Position numbers and translations under genes: made by a program. 64,000 bases of DNA from Rostratula benghalensis (lineage: Eukaryota; Chordata; Aves; Charadriiformes; Rostratulidae). Location: assembly GCA_013399305.1 (NCBI GenBank), contig VXAI01000639.1, forward strand, positions 100,093 through 164,092, read 5' to 3'. Shown piece by piece: positions 60,181-64,000 of the stretch. The notes under the pieces are model-generated. The model did no database searches and was not told the DNA's origin. It saw only the letters and a program-made list of their open reading frames with translations. The number at the start of each line of letters is the position of its first letter. Position 1 is the stretch's first letter.

Positions 60181-60470
60181 ATGCAGCGGACACGACAAAA
60201 AGGCTAAGTTCTCAAGGCATATGTGCAGCAGAACAAGAAAGCAGAGATATTTTTATCTCAAGAAAAGTTTAAAGCAGGAGCTTGATGTGATAACCATGGG
60301 GCTGAGTTTGTAACATTTCCTGCCGTGTGCCACAAGCAGCTGCGTCGTTCGCTAATGGTGGGAAAGTGTTAAGTAGATGGAAAAGTGCTGAGTAGGGGTA
60401 TAAAAGTGTTGTAAAAATAAATGATCTCGCTTGCTCCTGATCTCCGAGGTCCGTGCCTTCGTTTGCCACA
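60181..60470 (+). repeat. ERV 3' LTR
   Basis: Begins TG directly after the purine tract and ends CA near 60468-60470. Contains TATAAAA (60399-60405) and AATAAA (60416-60421) in the order and spacing of a short avian retroviral U3/R. Confidence 0.65.
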
Positions 60471-60660
60471 AGACTGGGAACAGCCACGAGCATCTGCTGC
60501 ACATGCCAGTGCAGGGATGTGCTGTTTGTCCTCTACAGGGACAGAGATGGGCCCCCTCAGCACTGCCAGGACCAGTGGGCCAGCCAGGGGGTCAGTGGGC
60601 CACGTTCCTGCTGCTGCAGCAGAAGGATGGAGCCAGCTGTCCATCTGGGAGTCCAATATC
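60471..60660 (+). pseudogene. Broken Ig-domain exon of a second Fc-receptor-like gene
   Basis: Immediately 3' of the LTR, the frame GTATSICCTCQCRDVLFVLY parallels GGSTTICCSCKCDNGNFVLF in the intact receptor at 62757 (Gly, Ser/Thr, Ile-Cys-Cys, Cys-x-Cys, Phe-Val-Leu). It then shifts frame (ATFLLLQQKDGASC) and hits a stop. The N-terminal half of the domain is absent, which suggests that the provirus inserted in this exon. Confidence 0.6.
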
Positions 60661-61032
60661 CCCCAGAACCAGCCATTGTTAAATTGTGTGATAAAAAAAA
60701 ATCTCATCTTCGGACACTGGGAGCAGAGACAAACTGCACCTGCACCCACTGAAAACATGCCGTGGGCTCCACAGCTCGTTGGGTCTGGGGGCCTGGGACT
60801 GCATCTGTCTCCTCTCCAGCTGCTGGATGCAGCAACCCCTAACAGAGGAGATGGAAGGTGAAGAGCTTTCCGTGGTCCCATGCCCTGGACTTGCCCCTGG
60901 AGGCTCACTCCAGCTGGGGGATGTGAGGAAAAAGAGAGGAGGAATAAAAGGGTAGAGAGGGTCTGGAGTGACCACAGGGGACAGCTGAGAGCCCTGGAGG
61001 AGTCCAACAGCTGCTTTGCCTTTTTCCTCCAG

Positions 61033-61110
61033 ATGACAGCCATACAGACACCATCTACCTGGCCCTGAGCACTGCAGTTTTGCTCCTGCTGGGCCCAGCA
61101 GAGACCATGC
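61033..61110 (+). pseudogene. Transmembrane-exon remnant of the broken receptor
   Basis: After CTTTTTCCTCCAG the phase-1 frame reads DDSHTDTIYLALSTAVLLLL, a stalk plus hydrophobic helix typical of leukocyte-receptor-complex receptors. No basic residue lies inside the helix. Position and phase suit the 3' part of the gene whose Ig exon is at 60471-60660. Confidence 0.45.
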
Positions 61111-62160
61111 ACAATCAGAAGAGAGCAGGACGTGCTGTGCTCACCCGTGGCTCACATGAGGACAGGGAGCTACAGATGCCTCAGCCTTCAGCCCTGTGGG
61201 ATCCCTGGACAAGCTGCCACCTCCCCTACTCAGCCCTAGTCCCACAGCCCACCTTGTCCCTGCTGTCCCCACTCCCACATCACCTGAAGTTGACAGTAGC
61301 TACCCCTGTTTAATTACCCCTTGGTTATTGCCAACGGAGCTCTGTCTACACCAGTGGCCAGCCCAGAGAAGGTGGCAGCTGAGGAGGCTGTGGTGGAAGC
61401 AGGCAGTTATTTGGAGTAAGGACCTTGCTGGTGCTCCAGCATCGGACTGGGTGAGGAACGGGGCCAAACCTGTGGGGTGGCTCCAGAGATACAGGTAGGA
61501 GATACTGCTGTCCTTCCTCCAAGGAAAGACACTGTTGGCCTGGGGAGATGAAGCAGCCCCTGAGGATACCATAAGGGACACCAAGTCACTCCTCTCCTGT
61601 ACCCCTCAGTGGAGCCGCTAAACCTTCCATGGGGAAGAGCACAGCCCGGACATAGCCTCGGTGAGAAAGGCCTGACAACAGATAAAATACCTGTTTCCAT
61701 GGCATAGGGTAGAAGACAGGAATAGAGAGCACAAACAAATCTTACACCCCTTCAGGTGCTGGGCACATCTCCACGGGTGGGATTTGAGCAGCATGAATTC
61801 CCTCCCTGCCCCTAAATCTGTCTGGGGTCCATCAGCGCTGCAGGGAAAGGGGGGCCTGCCTCCAAAGGGATGTAAGATGCACCTGATGTCTACAGTCCCC
61901 TTTTTATTTTGTCTCCCTAAACCAGTTTGTTGCTGCAGCTTTCTCACAGAGACTCAGGAAGAGTCTGGTGCTGCCCCTTCTCCCTGCCCCGGTTGCAGAA
62001 CTTCACCCTATTTCGCAAGGACTGAGAGGAAGCTGTTTCCCCATCAAGTGACCACCAAGAAAGAGAAACAAAAACCCTCCACGGCTTTTCTCTGAAAGTC
62101 CATGGGATCCTAAGGCCAGGTCATCACGGGCACCCAGCCCTGGGCAGGTGGCTGGGACGC
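61111..62160. other. Region between broken and intact receptor genes
   Basis: No exon I can support. Several open stretches on both strands lack splice signals or motifs. Confidence 0.55.
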
Positions 62161-62260
62161 TCTGGTTCCAGTTCAACCATCCCAGTCCTGCAATTTTTCT
62201 CAGAATCGCAGGCTGAGGGACAGAAAGCGACTTGTGGCAACAAGGACGTTATCAGGACCC

Positions 62261-62269
62261 ACAGGAAGT
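62261..62269 (+). promoter_or_regulatory. ETS/PU.1-type site in the receptor promoter
   Basis: ACAGGAAGT about 90 bp upstream of the first ATG. Leukocyte receptor promoters commonly use such sites. No TATA box is evident. Confidence 0.3.
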
Positions 62270-62352
62270 CACCCAGTTGCTCAGCGCCTCCAGCCAACGC
62301 CCTCTCTGAAGAAGTCCCACTTGAGCAGAGGTCGGAGAAAGCCGAGGTGGAG

Positions 62353-62386
62353 ATGATGCTGCCCATGACCCTGGTGCTGGCCTTTG
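62353..62386 (+). CDS. Receptor exon 1 (leader)
   Basis: ATGATGCTGCCC..., donor CTTTG|GTGAGT. Two adjacent ATGs (62353, 62356); either could initiate. Confidence 0.75.
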
Positions 62387-64000
62387 GTGAGTGCCAGAGG
62401 CTCCCTGGGCTCCCAGAGCAGGGACGTGAGGCATCCGGAGACTCCACAGAAATGTCACGGGGCTGTTTCTCTTGCAGGTGCTTGCCTGGTGGCACAGGGC
62501 ACGGCTACAGCAAGTGAGTATCATGAGGAGGTAGACGGGGAGTTTGGACACACCTCTGGGTCCCCATACGTCTCCCAGGGCTTTTCCCCAGCCCCACAGA
62601 ACAAAACCCACCCTTGTGTGGAGGGGGGGGCTGGAGCCAGCTCCAGGCTCACCATGGGGGAGCCGGGTGTTGGGGCCACCCTGATGGGCAGCATCTCTCT
62701 CCCTGTGCAGGTGGCCCCACCATCTCCATCTTCCTGAAGCCGCCTGGGGCAATCCCACCGGGAGGCTCCACCACCATCTGCTGCAGTTGCAAGTGTGACA
62801 ACGGGAACTTTGTGCTCTTCAGGGGTGGCCACAGGGTCAATACTCTGCCCAGGCTGCACGGCAGCAGGGCCGAGTTCTTCATCTCTAATGTCACCCAAGG
62901 GGATGCAGGTGGCTACAACTGCCACTACGTGAAGGGAGACACTGTGCTGGCTCGCAGTGAAACTGTGGAAGTCCGGGTACACGGTGAGGGAGATGCTGTT
63001 ACTCCTTGCATGAGGTCAGACGGGCACACCGGGACACACGGAGCCACTTGGCTTCCCCATCCACATGATGGGCAGGGGTTTCCCCTCTCCCCTGGCTTGG
63101 AGAGGTGGGGACTGTCTTCACCTCTGCCTAAGCCAGGTGGTGGGGTCATGGAGATGCCAGTGGCTGCTGGCACCGTGTCAGAGCCCTGCGCACCTCCTCA
63201 CGTCCTCTCCTCTCCCCTCAGAGTTCCGTCTCCCCGAACCTGTCCTCTCTGTCCTGCCCGGGCACGATGTGGCGGCAGGAGCAGATGTGGTTTTCCGTTG
63301 CACCATCGCACGCCCCAGGGCTGTCTGTTTCCTCTACCTGGAGGGCTGGGTTGCAGAATTCAAACGTCTCTCAAACGGAGAAGATTACAAACTCTCCCGA
63401 GTGCGCAAGGCCCACGAGGGCCGCTACAGCTGCCAGTGTCTTGTCAAGAATGCTTCGTTTGAATGGTCTGCTGTCAGCAAGCCCCTGGATTTGATGGTGA
63501 GAGGTGAGCCCCCCCAGCCTACTGTCCTACTCTTCTCTTCCTCCCTGGCGTCTGCCACGTCCTGGGGGAACTAAACAAGAGGATGTGGGGAAAGAAAGCA
63601 GCTGTAATTGGGGGCCCAGCTGACGATTACAGCTCCCTTCAGACGTGTTTAAGCCTTGCCAACTCCCCAGAGACCCTACAGATGACCTATAGGCTTAGGG
63701 TTGCTAGGCCATCAGCTGGGGGGCAAGGGTCAGGGGACACCTACCAGCCGCAGGGACTGTGGTCCATCTCATGGCAGCTCAGTGGCACCATCCGGCTGCC
63801 AGGGGCACGTAAGAGCCTGCTCCACGTTCCTGTCCTCCTGGTCTTTGCTGCTGCTGGTTGAGGTGACAGGTCAGAGACTGCAGGGAGGGGGTTTCCCAGG
63901 GGGCAGGGATGCAGGAAGTAGAGCAGACAGGAGCCCTTGGGTCTCTCTATGAACTTCCCTTTACCCCTCCTTAGCCCAGGAGTTCCCTGGTGTGACCCCT
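62353..64000 (+). CDS. Fc-receptor-like Ig-superfamily receptor (leukocyte-receptor-complex type), 5' part
   Basis: Coding exons: 62353-62386 (leader, 34 bp), 62478-62513 (36-bp mini-exon), 62711-62983 (Ig1, 273 bp), 63222-63503 (Ig2, 282 bp), then the gene runs off the window. All introns are phase 1. Leader MMLPMTLVLAFGACLVAQG. Ig1 has Cys pair around ICCSCKC and YNCHY with FVLFRGGHRV between; Ig2 has FRCTIARPRAVCFLYLEG and GRYSCQC. The 34/36-bp leader exons are the hallmark of LILR/KIR/CHIR-type genes. The chicken IgY receptor ggFcR is of this type and, as I recall, maps to chromosome 20 as does MMP24, so a ggFcR-like IgY receptor is the best guess. Ligand and signalling tail lie outside the window. 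OSCAR/TARM1/GPVI-like members are alternatives. Confidence 0.8.
62478..62513 (+). CDS. Receptor exon 2 (36-bp mini-exon)
   Basis: Acceptor TCTCTTGCAG|GTGCTT, donor CAGCAA|GTGAGT. Encodes ACLVAQGTATA, the end of the signal peptide; exactly 36 bp as in leukocyte receptor complex genes. Confidence 0.78.
62711..62983 (+). CDS. Receptor exon 3 (Ig domain 1)
   Basis: Acceptor CCCTGTGCAG|GTGGCC, donor TACACG|GTGAGG. GPTISIFLKPPGAIPPGGS opens the domain; NVTQ is an N-glycosylation site; disulfide cysteines fit C2-type Ig. Confidence 0.88.
63222..63503 (+). CDS. Receptor exon 4 (Ig domain 2)
   Basis: Acceptor TCCCCTCAG|AGTTCC, donor GAGAG|GTGAGC. EFRLPEPVLSVLPGHDV starts the domain; NAS near its end is a possible glycosylation site. 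Confidence 0.88.
63504..64000 (+). other. Receptor intron 4, to window edge
   Basis: No third Ig or transmembrane exon recognised up to the window end. Confidence 0.6.

Larger units (their letters stand above)
58130..60470 (+). mobile_element. Defective class-II-type endogenous retrovirus with 3' LTR
   Basis: Order of remnants on the plus strand: dUTPase-like end (GVIDADYTGEI frame near 58175), frameshifted protease segment (58282-58536; the active-site DTG triad position reads DRG), a trace of the polymerase start (about 58680-58790), integrase C-terminal remnant (about 58850-59090), a surface-glycoprotein fragment (about 59400-59620) and a transmembrane-glycoprotein fragment (about 59700-60100), polypurine tract AAAGAGGGGGGAGA at 60167-60180 and an LTR. 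Most of gag, reverse transcriptase and central env are missing, and every frame is interrupted. The dUTPase-protease arrangement is betaretrovirus-like. It is not capable of making proteins. Confidence 0.8.

Noticed and set aside
1..64000. CRISPR arrays, bacterial operons, tRNA or rRNA genes
   Set aside because: The window is vertebrate nuclear DNA and no such structure is seen.

Overview
The window is vertebrate nuclear DNA and almost certainly from a bird. It carries many CR1 LINE fragments in both orientations, compact genes with short introns at the right end, a class-II-type endogenous retrovirus and a GC-rich CpG island. The anchor is a complete MMP24 (MT5-MMP) gene on the minus strand. 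Its neighbours suggest the avian chromosome-20-type region, but that is from memory and I could not search.

Layout. 1-2724: MMP24 3' UTR and flank. 2725-50505 (minus): nine MMP24 coding exons that join in perfect phase to a 596-aa membrane-type metalloproteinase with a 33-residue signal-peptide exon in the CpG island at about 50.0-50.8 kb. The 18.7-kb fourth intron (20805-39500) holds a second, same-strand, intron-containing gene that I do not recognise. Its last three exons (33172-33621, 30134-30323, 27399-27590) join in phase and end in a stop codon and an AATAAA, and two more 5' exons are possible. 51-53 kb: CR1 debris. 52657-55100 (minus): a complete five-exon, 370-aa gene homologous to the N-terminus of the sperm protein FSIP2, with a TATA box and a CRE-like site upstream. 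55.86-56.7 kb: a CR1 ORF2 fragment and an LTR-like element. 56979-57722 (minus): a sacsin-type C-terminal HEPN domain with an in-frame stop codon.

58.1-60.47 kb: a heavily deleted provirus on the plus strand (dUTPase/protease, traces of polymerase, integrase and env, then a 3' LTR). Directly against the LTR, at 60.47-60.65 kb, is the remnant of an Ig-domain exon, and a transmembrane-type exon remnant follows at about 61.03 kb. 62353 to the right edge (plus): the 5' half of an intact Ig-superfamily receptor with the exon pattern of the leukocyte receptor complex (34 bp + 36 bp leader exons, then two Ig exons). It resembles the avian IgY Fc receptor (ggFcR) family, and the remnant at 60.5-61.1 kb looks like a broken paralogue. 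The gene runs off the right edge.

There is no operon logic here. MMP24 (cell-surface protease), the FSIP2-like gene (sperm tail), the sacsin-like piece and the Fc-receptor-like genes are physically adjacent but functionally unrelated. The most novel item is the gene nested in MMP24 intron 4.
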